Assembly (NCBI RefSeq): GCF_947502415.1
Contig: NZ_CANMZV010000003.1
Coordinates: forward strand, 1-64,000
Length of the DNA stretch: 64,000 bases
Reading direction: 5' to 3'
Origin: an uncultured Photobacterium sp.
GTDB lineage: Bacteria; Pseudomonadota; Gammaproteobacteria; Enterobacterales; Vibrionaceae
Below the pieces are notes generated by a model. It saw only the letters and a list, made by a program, of their open reading frames with translations, had not been told where the DNA came from and made no database searches. Shown in pieces: positions 39,175 to 48,500 of the stretch; the stretch's first letter is position 1; each line of letters starts with the position of its first letter. The position numbers were made by a program, and so were the translations under genes.

Positions 39175-40122
39175 TTATGCTGATTTTTCTCGATTAAACA
39201 CCAGCACTTTCAACCCACCTTCTGGATCGATATCTTTAAACTCCGGTGGATTATCCAAACGCTCAGTAAACGTTAGCTCTGGCGCTTCCGCTGCCATACC
39301 ATCAATCAAGAACTGGGCAGAAACTGCAGGGTCATTAACACAGGCCACAACCTGACCATTTTCCATCAATAACTCCGGCAAACGGCGCAGGATCTTCTGG
39401 TAATCTTTAGTCAAGGCAAAGCTGCCTTTCTGGAAAGATGGCGGATCAATAATGATTAAATCGTAAGGCCCCAGTTTTCTCACCTTGCCCCAAGACTTAA
39501 ACAGTTCGTGGCCCAAAAAGCTCACTTTCTTCAAATCATGCTTGTTCAGGTGATGGTTGTCGCGACCACGACTCAGAGCGGCCTTTGCCATATCTAAATT
39601 CACGACATGCTCTGCTCCACCTTCAATCGCAGCGACAGAGAAACCACAGGTATAGGCAAATAAGTTAAGAACTCGCTTACCATCAGCATGACGCATCACC
39701 CAATCACGACCATAGCGCATATCAAGGAACAAGCCGTTATTCTGCTTGCGCCCCAAATCCAACTTGAAAGTCAGACCGTTTTCCACCACATCCTGATATT
39801 CACGCTCCTCACCCCACAGCACATCCACCGGCGATCCCTGTCGGTCCCGATGCTGAAGCAGCAATGATGAAGCCCCGCTTTGCTGCCAGGTTTGAGTTTC
39901 TGCCAACGCCGTTAGCATTTGCTGTAACGCCGTCAGAAAGGACTCTGAAGGCTCTTTAAACAGAGAAACCAGTACCTGCCCGCCTAACCAGTCGACAGTA
40001 AGCTGCTCCAACCCCTGCCAACAGCGGCCTCGGCCATGAAATAGTCGACGAACTTCTGTCGGTGGCGACGTCAATTCGTTTAACAGGTGTTGTTCTAAAG
40101 TAGGTAGCGCACTCGTTTCCAT
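39175..40122 (-). CDS. Class I SAM-dependent methyltransferase (RlmI/RlmK-like, COG1092)
   Basis: 315 aa. The catalytic half holds GLFLDMRYGRDW, the SAM loop LNLFAYTCGFSVAA, the acidic strand NLDMAK, and the NPPY-like IIIDPPSFQKG typical of nucleic acid methyltransferases. Related to RlmI and the C-terminal half of RlmL/K, which modify 23S rRNA cytosine-5 and guanine-N7, but it lacks a PUA domain. The N-terminal 130 residues are a separate domain. The rRNA target is unproven. Confidence 0.82.
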   Translation of the reverse strand: METSALPTLEQHLLNELTSPPTEVRRLFHGRGRCWQGLEQLTVDWLGGQVLVSLFKEPSESFLTALQQMLTALAETQTWQQSGASSLLLQHRDRQGSPVDVLWGEEREYQDVVENGLTFKLDLGRKQNNGLFLDMRYGRDWVMRHADGKRVLNLFAYTCGFSVAAIEGGAEHVVNLDMAKAALSRGRDNHHLNKHDLKKVSFLGHELFKSWGKVRKLGPYDLIIIDPPSFQKGSFALTKDYQKILRRLPELLMENGQVVACVNDPAVSAQFLIDGMAAEAPELTFTERLDNPPEFKDIDPEGGLKVLVFNREKSA

Positions 40123-40234
40123 AAATCTACAGCGTTTAATGAAATAAAGGCGCTATTTTAATACCAATCTCTTACACCATGCCACACAATTATTCCGGCT
40201 GAGAAGTAATACTAAACTGAATAGTAAATAGTGT

Positions 40235-40444
40235 TCAGGCGACTAATTTAGAGGTTTCATCAGGGAGGCGATGACTTGCAAGGACGACATATTCAGCGGT
40301 GATACGAACTTGTCGTTGACGTTTGAGGTGGGATTTTATTTTTTGACGATTTCGACGTAATGACGCCAGGCTCCAAAAACGCGATTTATTCTTTTTCTTC
40401 TTCAGTCGCATTTGAAGCGACATGGAACGTGTAAGGCGGCGCAT
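40235..40444 (-). CDS. Small basic protein of unknown function
   Basis: 69 aa with 22 Lys/Arg residues, many near the N-terminus (MRRLTRSMSLQMRLKKKKNK), so it could bind RNA or DNA. GAGGG sits 6 nt before the ATG. Just upstream lies a perfect 9-bp inverted repeat (40454-40476) on the minus strand leader. It has no recognisable family, and nothing else occupies this gap between two convergent-type gene blocks. It could be spurious, but the ribosome site argues for a real gene. Confidence 0.45.
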   Translation of the reverse strand: MRRLTRSMSLQMRLKKKKNKSRFWSLASLRRNRQKIKSHLKRQRQVRITAEYVVLASHRLPDETSKLVA

Positions 40445-40453
40445 TGTAACCCT

Positions 40454-40476
40454 CTGTCTAGGTAAATCCTAGACAG
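40454..40476. repeat. Perfect 9-bp inverted repeat ahead of the small basic ORF
   Basis: CTGTCTAGG-TAAAT-CCTAGACAG. On the minus strand it ends 3 nt before the GAGGG ribosome site, so it could be an operator or an RNA hairpin that gates translation. Confidence 0.7.
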
Positions 40477-40623
40477 GCATTATATGTGATCTTTATCAAC
40501 AATATAATGCCACTTGCTCAATTAACCGTCACTTAGCATAATTTATTTGGTAATTTCAGCGCATTTGTATCAATAGTGACCGCTAATGCCTTTTTTGCGA
40601 TTTTTTGATACAAGAGTGTGCAC

Positions 40624-41316
40624 TTAGGACTTACTTTTTAGTAACAACTTCGGCCAAGTGAGACTCCATGGGCTTTGCCATTCTTGCAAAGCATCTTGAA
40701 CCTCTGCGACATGCCATAATTCACCTTGTTCAGGAATAGAGACAAACTGCTGCAATTCCCCTTTGTAAGGAAAACGCAATGCAAACGCGTGTAAATAGCC
40801 GCGGTCTGCATTCTCACAACCGTAAATCTCATCACCGGTAATACCTGAGCCAACACTGCGCAGTGCTACGCGAATTTGATGGGTTTTTCCCGTATGAGGC
40901 TTACATAAAAACAGGCGACGCCCATTACCTGCTGCAGCAGAGAAAAATTGAGTTACGGCCGGGTTGTCTTTACTGCTTTCCAACTTCCAGCTGCTTCGGC
41001 GCGAGCGAGTCATATCACCAATCACCGCTCCCTGCTTTTTCTTTGGCTTCTTCGTCCCAATAGCCAAATAATATTTTTCCACCTCTCGTTGGGCAAAATT
41101 AGTCGAAAGTGCTGAAGCTGCATCACGATTACGTCCCAACAACAACAAACCCGATGTCATCTTATCGAGACGGTGGATCAGATAGAGCTTCTCATCACCA
41201 GTCTGCCTGGCCACTTCAGCCAGTAAAGGCTGATCGTTATCGTCTTTGTGAACACTCACTCCCGGATGTTTATTAATAACCAAAAAATCAGGATGTTGAT
41301 AAACCAGAGAGAACAT
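40624..41316 (-). CDS. RluA-family RNA pseudouridine synthase (TIGR01621 type)
   Basis: 230 aa. Catalytic Asp in LIHRLDKMTSGLLLLGRN; start motif VYQHPDFLVINKHPGV, and HTGKTHQIRVALRSVG near the end. There is no S4 domain, so it belongs to the short RluA subgroup (as in TruC-like enzymes or TIGR01621). RNA target unknown. The frame is open to 41475, but the extra 53 residues are unlike the family and 41316 is the family start. Confidence 0.85.
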   Translation of the reverse strand: MFSLVYQHPDFLVINKHPGVSVHKDDNDQPLLAEVARQTGDEKLYLIHRLDKMTSGLLLLGRNRDAASALSTNFAQREVEKYYLAIGTKKPKKKQGAVIGDMTRSRRSSWKLESSKDNPAVTQFFSAAAGNGRRLFLCKPHTGKTHQIRVALRSVGSGITGDEIYGCENADRGYLHAFALRFPYKGELQQFVSIPEQGELWHVAEVQDALQEWQSPWSLTWPKLLLKSKS

Positions 41317-41409
41317 AGACTGACACCATTGAGCTGAAGAAAAAACGAAATGCGAAGTATATACCCTTAGCACTGAGATACCAGTCACTCGTCCCCCCCT
41401 TAACACAAA

Positions 41410-41433
41410 AAAGCCGCTCAACAGAGCGGCTTT
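41410..41433 (-). terminator. Terminator after the sodium-dependent transporter
   Basis: AAAGCCGCTC / GAGCGGCTTT hairpin with AACA loop. On the minus strand a T run follows it. It lies within the extended frame ahead of the pseudouridine synthase, which supports the later start of that gene. Confidence 0.8.
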
Positions 41434-41458
41434 CGATACGGGTAATGTCGTATTTGCC

Positions 41459-42793
41459 TTAGGCAAAAAATACAAACAACATCAATAAAGGACAAACCAC
41501 TCGTACGTACCAAGGCCAGATCTTCCAAAACAAGCTTTGCTCAAGTTCCGGATAACCTTCCTTAATTTCCTGTAGGACTTTATCGCGCTTCCATACCCAA
41601 CCAACGAGCAAAGCAAACAGCATTCCAAGAATTGGCTGGGCAAACTCAGTGGTCAAGGAGATCACCAAGCCAAACATATCCCCGAAATTGAAAACGATGA
41701 TGGCTGAGAACAGGGTGATCAAACCGCCAATCCACCATACCGCCACTTTTCGATCCTGTTGTAGCTCTTCCGTTGCGCAGGCAACCGGTACTTCCAGCAT
41801 CGAAATAGATGAAGTCAATGCTGCAATCACCATCAGAACGAAGAACAGTACACCAATGAACAAACCACCTGCCCCCATGGTATCGAACATGGCTGGCAAT
41901 ACGCTAAATACCAGCGTATCCGATGACAACAATGCGCCCGTTTCACTATAAATCTGCACACCATTATGCTGAGCCACAAACATCGCCGGCAAGATAAGCA
42001 GGCCGGCAATAAAGGCAACAGAGGTATCTAGCATAGCCACTTGCGCCGCAGTTTTCGGCAAGTTGACATCTTTTTTGATGTAAGAACCATAAACCATCAT
42101 CGAACAGACCCCCAGTGACAACGAGAAGAATGCCTGCCCCATTGCACTCACCACCAGCCCAGGACTCACTTGTGAAAAATCTGGAACCAGGTACATCTTC
42201 AAGCCTTTAATAGCACCATCCTGTGTCAGGATATAAGCCACCATGACGACAAACAACCCCAGCAGCACCGGCATCAAACGGGTAGACCAACGTTCAATAC
42301 CATCCGCAACCCCATTACGTACAACAAGAATGGTCAGCACCATAAACGCAATCATCAGAACAAGATTGCGGCTGGCACTGAATGACTCAAGCCAGTTCGC
42401 CGCTGAAACCATCCCGATGGCTTCAAGCACCGGCCCAACAAGAAAACCAAACAACCAGCCAGCAACAATCGCATAGAAACTCAGGATCATAGATACCGCA
42501 ATCATCCCGGCAATGCCAAGAATTGCCGCAATACCACGCTGCTGTGGCCACACCGCCCTCAATGACTTAATAGGGTTGGCACTGCCATAACGACCGATGG
42601 TCAGTTCGGCAACCAACAAAGGGTATGCCAATGCAAATACCATCAACAAGTATACGAGAAGAAAGACAGCACCACCGTTACTTGCCGCCTGAGTCGGAAA
42701 TCCCCAAATGTTCCCGAGGCCAACGGCAGAACCTGCCGCAGCCAAAATAAAACCTATCCGTGAGCTGAATTGCGCTCTTGATCCACTTGCCAT
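41459..42793 (-). CDS. Sodium-dependent transporter (NSS/SNF family)
   Basis: 444 aa, LeuT-fold symporter with 11-12 helices. Sodium/substrate loop in TM1: GFILAAAGSAVGLGNIWGFP, and TM6/TM8 unwound regions around AMGQAFFSLSLGV and ALTSSISMLEVPVA. Substrate (an amino acid or similar) unknown. It is not cotranscribed with the downstream pseudouridine synthase, because a terminator lies between. Confidence 0.9.
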   Translation of the reverse strand: MASGSRAQFSSRIGFILAAAGSAVGLGNIWGFPTQAASNGGAVFLLVYLLMVFALAYPLLVAELTIGRYGSANPIKSLRAVWPQQRGIAAILGIAGMIAVSMILSFYAIVAGWLFGFLVGPVLEAIGMVSAANWLESFSASRNLVLMIAFMVLTILVVRNGVADGIERWSTRLMPVLLGLFVVMVAYILTQDGAIKGLKMYLVPDFSQVSPGLVVSAMGQAFFSLSLGVCSMMVYGSYIKKDVNLPKTAAQVAMLDTSVAFIAGLLILPAMFVAQHNGVQIYSETGALLSSDTLVFSVLPAMFDTMGAGGLFIGVLFFVLMVIAALTSSISMLEVPVACATEELQQDRKVAVWWIGGLITLFSAIIVFNFGDMFGLVISLTTEFAQPILGMLFALLVGWVWKRDKVLQEIKEGYPELEQSLFWKIWPWYVRVVCPLLMLFVFFA

Positions 42794-43147
42794 ACTAGAA
42801 TCTCTAATTAATTAATCATTAGGTGTTGCTGTTTTCATGCTGCGCCCACCTTGGTGTAAACTATTATATACAACCTTAAAAGTATCAATCACACCCTCTT
42901 CATTGGCAAGTAAAACAGTTTGGGAATATAATGTGAAGCCCGCAATTATAATTTTTGATTAACCACCACTATTTTACCTTAAAACCAAAAAAACCGTTTG
43001 CAATTTAATCAATTTCAATTTCATTGTTTTACTTTTGTTAAGTGAACTGGTGAAAAGTAACTCTTCGGCAAGATAACGTTGGTATTCCTGGAATTTCAAT
43101 GCAGAATAGTAGGAATACAACTCTGTTAAATTAGATAACCCACTCAC
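42794..43147. other. Divergent intergenic region, transporter and cls
   Basis: 354 bp, AT-rich. Presumably holds both promoters. No repeat or operator was recognised; an open frame at 42974-43165 on the minus strand looks like chance. Confidence 0.4.
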
Positions 43148-44605
43148 ATGGAACAGTTTTATCAAGTGCTCGTTTGGGCCGGAGTCTTTTTTTACTGGCT
43201 AGTAATTGCTGGTGTTACGATGCGTGTCGTATTCAAACGCCGTGTTGTCGGTGTCTCCCTTGCCTGGCTGATGATCATCTACATCATTCCAATTGGCGGT
43301 GTTTTTGCCTATTTATTGGTAGGAGAACTTAATCTGGGAAGAAAACGTGCCGAACGGGCAAAAGATATGTTCCAGCCATTTGCCGACTGGTTTCAACGCC
43401 TCAATGACTGCCCCGGTCACCAGCCACAACAAATGAGCCACCAGGCCCGCCCTATCAGTGATTTATGCGAAAACAGACTTGGCCTTCCGGCACTTTGTGG
43501 CAACAGCATGTCCCTTCAGGATTCCCCGCATCAAATCCTGCGTTCTATCATTAAAGATATTCACCACGCTCAAAAAAGCATCCATCTGGAATTTTATATC
43601 TGGCATCCGGGCGGACTAGCCGACGAGGTAGCCTCTTCTCTAATCATTGCAGCCAAACGCGGTGTTTCCGTCAAACTGTTACTTGATGCCGCAGGCAGCA
43701 TCCGCTTTTTCCGCTCCTATTGGCCGAGCTTAATGCGTCAGGCGGGAATTGAAATAACAGAAGCACTTGCGGTATCACCATTGAGGATGTTCCTGCGCCG
43801 GCTAGATCTGCGCCAGCACCGCAAAATTGTGGTAATTGATAATAAGATAGCCTATACAGGCTCGATGAATCTGGTTGATCCTGAACACTTTAAAACAGAT
43901 GCCGGTGTCGGCCAGTGGATTGATGTGATGGTCAGACTGACCGGCCCTTGTGTTCCGGTGCTTAACTGTATTCAGGCCTGGGACTGGGAAGTGGAAACCG
44001 GTAAACGCTTCCTGCCGGAACTGCCTACAGAAGAAGTCAGCACAGCGACAGAAAAGCATGAAATCATTCAGGTGATCCCATCCGGTCCCGGTATGCCCGA
44101 TGAAATCATCCATCAGGTACTGTTGCTCAGTATTTACCAGGCCAAAGAAAGTATCGTGATCACCACACCTTATTTTGTCCCGAGTGAAAACCTGCTCCAT
44201 GCCCTTGAAAGTGCAGCAGAACGAGGCATCAGTGTGCACATCGTCATACCGGATAAAAATGATTCCGTGATGGTGGAATGGGCCAGCCGCTCTTTCTTTA
44301 CCGAGCTACTAACGGCAGGAGTGAAAATCCACCGCTTTCATGGCGGCCTGTTACATACCAAGTCGGTCATTATTGATAATACCCACTGCCTGATTGGTAC
44401 GGTAAATCTTGATATGCGCAGCTTATGGCTCAACTTCGAAGTTACCCTCGCGGTTGATAATCCAGAATTTACCCGTCAACTCAGCTGGCTACAGCAGGAA
44501 TATATCCGCAATTCAACCCATATCCAGCTTGAAGAATGGGAAAAGCGCCCGGTAGTCAAAAAACTCAGCGAGCAATTTTTCTATATGTTCAGCCCGCTGC
44601 TTTAG
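43148..44605 (+). CDS. cls: Cardiolipin synthase (ClsA type)
   Basis: 485 aa, phospholipase D superfamily. Two N-terminal transmembrane helices (about 8-28 and 42-60), then two HKD motifs: HRKIVVIDNKIAYTGSMNL and HTKSVIIDNTHCLIGTVNL. It condenses two phosphatidylglycerols to cardiolipin at the inner membrane. Ribosome site before the ATG is weak. Confidence 0.95.
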   Translation: MEQFYQVLVWAGVFFYWLVIAGVTMRVVFKRRVVGVSLAWLMIIYIIPIGGVFAYLLVGELNLGRKRAERAKDMFQPFADWFQRLNDCPGHQPQQMSHQARPISDLCENRLGLPALCGNSMSLQDSPHQILRSIIKDIHHAQKSIHLEFYIWHPGGLADEVASSLIIAAKRGVSVKLLLDAAGSIRFFRSYWPSLMRQAGIEITEALAVSPLRMFLRRLDLRQHRKIVVIDNKIAYTGSMNLVDPEHFKTDAGVGQWIDVMVRLTGPCVPVLNCIQAWDWEVETGKRFLPELPTEEVSTATEKHEIIQVIPSGPGMPDEIIHQVLLLSIYQAKESIVITTPYFVPSENLLHALESAAERGISVHIVIPDKNDSVMVEWASRSFFTELLTAGVKIHRFHGGLLHTKSVIIDNTHCLIGTVNLDMRSLWLNFEVTLAVDNPEFTRQLSWLQQEYIRNSTHIQLEEWEKRPVVKKLSEQFFYMFSPLL

Positions 44606-44700
44606 CTTCCTGCGCAATAATATGAACTCTTGCTTATTCCGGTTGATATTATTCAGTTTGGTATCAGAACTGTAAAACGACTTTCATCTCCATAAAAAAA

Positions 44701-44729
44701 ACAGGCTGGCAATAAAATTGCCTGCCTGT
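44701..44729. terminator. Hairpin between cls and the nitrilase gene
   Basis: ACAGGC-T-GGCAAT / ATTGCC-T-GCCTGT with one mismatch. The A run before and T-rich flank suggest a terminator for the convergent pair. Confidence 0.6.
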
Positions 44730-44789
44730 CATTTCACTTAAATGCTATACCACCTGAACATGCAAATCAGATAGTTATATCAATTAGCA

Positions 44790-45632
44790 TTAAATTCGTT
44801 TTTTCAACAGATCCATTACGAGTCTGTTATCAGCATCTCGGATAGTCGGCAGCTGGAAACGAGCTGAACGGGTATCAGACAGTTTCACCACACCAGAAAT
44901 CAACGTTTCTTCCATGCCAGCCTCGGCAATACAGTTACCAAAAGCATCCATAATACGCGAGCCGCCCCAGAACTGGCTATTGCCTTCGCGGGCACAACTA
45001 TTCGCCATCAGCAAAGGAACACCATAGGTCATGGAAATGAAATCAGTGTTGGTTTTCCATCCCTGCGGATTAGAAAACTCATCCGATACAATATCAGCGG
45101 CCGAATTAACCGGAGCCAACATCAAAGCGGGCTTGTCGAGCATAGCCAAATGCGGTAGAGCCGGATTCCAGAGATCAGCACAGATCAGAGTGTGAGTCAG
45201 CCAGCCAGAAAATGGTTCACACGGCTCAAGATCCTGTCCCTTGCTGTACCACTTCGCTTCTTCCAGACCACCATAGTTCGGCAGGTTCAGTTTACGGTGC
45301 AAGTGGATCAGTTGGCCATTTTTTACCATACCCTGCGCATTGTAAAACTCCCCCGGAGCGGATTCTTCAACAAAGCCAAAGCACACAGCCATCTCACCAG
45401 CGGCTGCCGCCAGTTCATCCAAAACACCAGACGAAACATTCATCGCTATATCCAGTGTTTTTTCCTGAAGGCTATAACCGGTTAGCGACAATTCAGGGAA
45501 AAGTAACAGTTCAATTCCCTCTTCCCTTGCCGCTTCTATATAACTAAGGTGCTTTTCAAGGTTGGTCGCAACATCACCCAATACCGGTGCAATCTGGGCA
45601 ACACCGACTTTTAATTCATTTTTCATCATCAT
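44790..45632 (-). CDS. Carbon-nitrogen hydrolase (nitrilase superfamily)
   Basis: About 280 aa. The Glu-Lys-Cys triad is intact: LLFPELSLTGYS (Glu), LHRKLNLPNYG (Lys), and ICADLWNPALPH (Cys). Members hydrolyse amides or nitriles; the substrate is not predicted. It follows the osmolyte ABC transporter on the same strand but a hairpin terminator (45657-45702) separates them. Three ATG codons in a row leave the start slightly uncertain. Confidence 0.85.
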   Translation of the reverse strand: MMMKNELKVGVAQIAPVLGDVATNLEKHLSYIEAAREEGIELLLFPELSLTGYSLQEKTLDIAMNVSSGVLDELAAAAGEMAVCFGFVEESAPGEFYNAQGMVKNGQLIHLHRKLNLPNYGGLEEAKWYSKGQDLEPCEPFSGWLTHTLICADLWNPALPHLAMLDKPALMLAPVNSAADIVSDEFSNPQGWKTNTDFISMTYGVPLLMANSCAREGNSQFWGGSRIMDAFGNCIAEAGMEETLISGVVKLSDTRSARFQLPTIRDADNRLVMDLLKKRI

Positions 45633-45656
45633 GCTTCATCAAGTGTTAGGCATAAT

Positions 45657-45702
45657 AAAAAGGCCAGCACTCTGGGTCTACACTCAGGGAGCCGGCCTTT
45701 CC
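45657..45702 (-). terminator. Terminator after the osmolyte ABC operon
   Basis: A long hairpin (AAAGGCCGGC ... GCTGGCCTTTTT with an internal CCCTGAGTG/ACCCAGAGT-type pairing) ends in a T run on the minus strand. Confidence 0.7.
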
Positions 45703-45716
45703 TTGCCAATTTATTA

Positions 45717-46604
45717 TTACAACAAGCTATTCTGTTTCAGAAAATCTTGGGCAACACGCTCAATCGACAGACCGTCGACATCAACCTGCGCATTCAAGCC
45801 AGCCATAACATCATCATTCATCAACTTGCCCAACGCATTAAGCTGATCAGCTAGTTGCGGGTTGGCAGCAAGCGTGTCCTGACGAACTACAGGTGTTAGC
45901 GCATAGTTCGGGAAGTGTTGGCGGTCATCTTGCAGGACATAGAAGTTGAATGCCTTCACCCGGCCATCAGTTGCAAATACCATTGATATATCAACTACTT
46001 CCTGAGCCAATGCTTGATACACCAGTCCCGAGTTCATTTTCTTCAGGTTACGGCGAGGCATCTCAAACTGGTAGGCAGTAAGCAACGATTTCAGTCCATC
46101 CGCACGAGCCGAAAATTCAATATTACTCGCCAGCAAGGCATTTTCGCCATCTTCACTCTGAAGCCAGGCCATCATATCGCTGATGGTTTTCAGTCCCTTT
46201 TCTTCAGCAAAGTCTTTGCGCATCGCCAGCGCATAAGTATTATTCGCCTTGGACGGATTAAGCCAGATCAGGCCTTTTTTAGCATCAAGTGACTTAACAC
46301 GATTATAGGTTTCTTCAGGACTCAGCTTATCAGTCACTTTGTTGTAAGTGATAAGACCGGTACCGGTATATTCCCAGTACAGGTCAATCTGACCATTTTC
46401 CTGAGCAGTACGCAGTACAGTCGAACCCATACCGTCTCGCTGATCAACTTCGTAACCCAGACCTTGTAAGTACTGTGCTGTCATTGACGACATGATCAGC
46501 TGCTCAGTAAACCCCTTACCGCCAACAACCAATGTGGCAGCCATTGCTGTCTGGGACAAAGTCAAAACCACTACCGCAGCCATAATACGAGAAATAAACG
46601 TCAT
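45717..46604 (-). CDS. Glycine betaine/choline-type substrate-binding protein (OpuAC/OsmX family)
   Basis: 295 aa. Signal peptide (residues 1-22, cut after AMA), then a periplasmic binding protein with VVGGKGFTEQLIMSSM and DLYWEYTGTGLITYNK, hallmarks of the ProX/OsmF/OpuBC fold. Aromatic residues in the second motif belong to the quaternary-amine cage, so betaine, choline or carnitine is likely. AAGGAG precedes the ATG. Last gene of the four-gene ABC operon. Confidence 0.88.
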   Translation of the reverse strand: MTFISRIMAAVVVLTLSQTAMAATLVVGGKGFTEQLIMSSMTAQYLQGLGYEVDQRDGMGSTVLRTAQENGQIDLYWEYTGTGLITYNKVTDKLSPEETYNRVKSLDAKKGLIWLNPSKANNTYALAMRKDFAEEKGLKTISDMMAWLQSEDGENALLASNIEFSARADGLKSLLTAYQFEMPRRNLKKMNSGLVYQALAQEVVDISMVFATDGRVKAFNFYVLQDDRQHFPNYALTPVVRQDTLAANPQLADQLNALGKLMNDDVMAGLNAQVDVDGLSIERVAQDFLKQNSLL

Positions 46605-46616
46605 ATTTCAGACTCC

Positions 46617-47348
46617 TTAGTTACGGTTAGGGTTAACGCCCTTGCTGACAATCACGAATGTCAGCATACCCAGCAAGATATCGGCGATCAGAGCCAGTAC
46701 AGCCGTCGGAATCGCACCGGCCAGCATCATCGGTGTATCGTACAAATCGATACCTGCGAAAATCAATTCGCCTAAGCCTGTGCCACCAATCTGGAATGCC
46801 AGCGGAACAGTACCGATATTGATGGCAATCGCAGTACGGATACCAGCCATAATCACGTAAAGTGCATTAGGCAGTTCAACTTTGATCAGCTGCTGCCATG
46901 GCGTCAGGCCAATACCCGTTGCCGCTTCTTTCAGGTGTACAGGCACCGAAATCAAACCAGTGTAGGTATTACGCAAAATCGGTAGAACCGAAGCGATAGC
47001 CAAAGCAAAAATCGCTGGCGAGTCACCGATACCAAGGAAGCTCATTGCCAGTGCCAGTACCGCTAGCGTCGGTACCGTTGTGCCGATATTAAAGATTTGC
47101 ATAAAGAAATCAGCATAACGACGACAGTACGGACGACTCAGTAACACACCTAGCGGCACACCAATCATCACGGCAATTGAGCCGGAAATCAGGGTCAGCT
47201 TCATGTGGTGACCCGACAAGTACAGGATCTCATCCCAGTAAAAAACAAACTGGTCAACAAAACCTGATGACTGCGCCCAGATCCCCATGATAAAGACGAC
47301 GAAGAACATCAATGCATTGAAGTAAGGACTCAGATTAATCGACTTCAT
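46617..47348 (-). CDS. ABC permease of the osmolyte transporter (second permease)
   Basis: 243 aa, about six transmembrane helices. The EAA-type loop that docks to the ATPase is HLKEAATGIGLTPWQQLIKVE. Close to OpuBB/OsmW/YehY. It starts with AAGGGG ahead and immediately follows the ATPase gene. Confidence 0.88.
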   Translation of the reverse strand: MKSINLSPYFNALMFFVVFIMGIWAQSSGFVDQFVFYWDEILYLSGHHMKLTLISGSIAVMIGVPLGVLLSRPYCRRYADFFMQIFNIGTTVPTLAVLALAMSFLGIGDSPAIFALAIASVLPILRNTYTGLISVPVHLKEAATGIGLTPWQQLIKVELPNALYVIMAGIRTAIAINIGTVPLAFQIGGTGLGELIFAGIDLYDTPMMLAGAIPTAVLALIADILLGMLTFVIVSKGVNPNRN

Positions 47349-47351
47349 CGC

Positions 47352-48473
47352 TTACCCCTTGGTACGGAAACTGGCTCCCAGGTGGTGAGTAATACCACGC
47401 TGTGAAATTTCACCACTCAGGCGGCCCTGTTCATCAACCACAGCCAGCCAGCTGATATCATGGGCAAACATCTTAGAAACTACCGCTCGCAGATCCTGCT
47501 CCTGCTTCATCAGGATTGGCAGACCATCAAAGTGCTCGCCACACAAGCCGCGCTGGCTTGACGCAACACTCTTGTTAATCACACCCACAGGCTGATGCTG
47601 CTTGTTAACCATTACGATCATGCCATGGCCATACTCATCCATGCGCTGCTTCGCCAGGTCCAGGTTATCCTCAGGTGTAACAGTCGGAACCTGACGCTCC
47701 ATCACTTCACCCGCAGTAGAAAGCTGCAAGCGCTTCAAAGTACGGTCAGTACCAACAAAGTCAGCCACAAAATCCGTTGCAGGATGTGCCAGCAGCTGAT
47801 CCGGGCTAGCATATTGCTCTAGCTGGCCGTCACGGAAAATCGCCACCTTGTTTGCCATTTTCACCGCTTCATCAATATCGTGAGAAACAAACATGATGGT
47901 CTTTTGCAGCTCTTTGTTCATTTTCAGGAACTCTTCCTGAATCACTTCACGGTTGATCGGATCGATCGCACCGAACGGTTCATCCATTAACAGAACCGGC
48001 GCATCTGCCGCCAAAGCTCGAACCACACCAACACGTTGTTGCTGGCCGCCCGATAACTCGTTCGGATAACGCTTCATGAACGCATTTGGATCCAATGCCA
48101 CCATATCCAGCAGATCTTTCGCACGATTAGTACAGCGTTTTGGATCCCAGCCCATCAGCTTAGGGATCAGGGCAATGTTCTCTTCGATAGTCATATTAGG
48201 GAACAGACCAATCTGCTGGATAACATAGCCAATGTTACGGCGCAGCGTTACAGTATCAATACCCGTCGTATCTTCACCATTGATGAAGACTTTGCCTGAA
48301 GTCGGCGTAACCAGACGGTTAATCATTTTCAGCGTTGTTGTTTTACCGCAACCTGATGGACCCAGCAGAACACAAATCTCGCCAGTTGGTACTTCCATGT
48401 TGATATGGTCGGCAGCCGTCACCACGCCCTGTGGTGTCTCGAAAATTTTTGTCAGGTTCTCAAGTTTGATCAT
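47352..48473 (-). CDS. ABC ATP-binding protein with CBS domains (OpuCA/OsmV type)
   Basis: 373 aa. Walker A GPSGCGKTT, signature LSGGQQQRVGVVRAL, Walker B VLLMDEPFGAID and the switch His in FVSHDIDEA. The last 120 residues hold two CBS domains, which in OpuA-type transporters sense ionic strength or cyclic-di-AMP. GAGGGTG lies upstream. Confidence 0.92.
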   Translation of the reverse strand: MIKLENLTKIFETPQGVVTAADHINMEVPTGEICVLLGPSGCGKTTTLKMINRLVTPTSGKVFINGEDTTGIDTVTLRRNIGYVIQQIGLFPNMTIEENIALIPKLMGWDPKRCTNRAKDLLDMVALDPNAFMKRYPNELSGGQQQRVGVVRALAADAPVLLMDEPFGAIDPINREVIQEEFLKMNKELQKTIMFVSHDIDEAVKMANKVAIFRDGQLEQYASPDQLLAHPATDFVADFVGTDRTLKRLQLSTAGEVMERQVPTVTPEDNLDLAKQRMDEYGHGMIVMVNKQHQPVGVINKSVASSQRGLCGEHFDGLPILMKQEQDLRAVVSKMFAHDISWLAVVDEQGRLSGEISQRGITHHLGASFRTKG

Positions 48474-48500
48474 GAAAACACCCTCTTAATTCGTAAATCT

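Noticed and set aside
40161..40210. Second MITE-like copy beginning ATACCAATCT
   Set aside because: Only one end motif is found; no matching inverted arm within 150 bp.
42974..43165. 63-codon minus-strand ORF overlapping the cls start
   Set aside because: Low-complexity AT-rich frame with no ribosome site, overlapping a well-supported gene.
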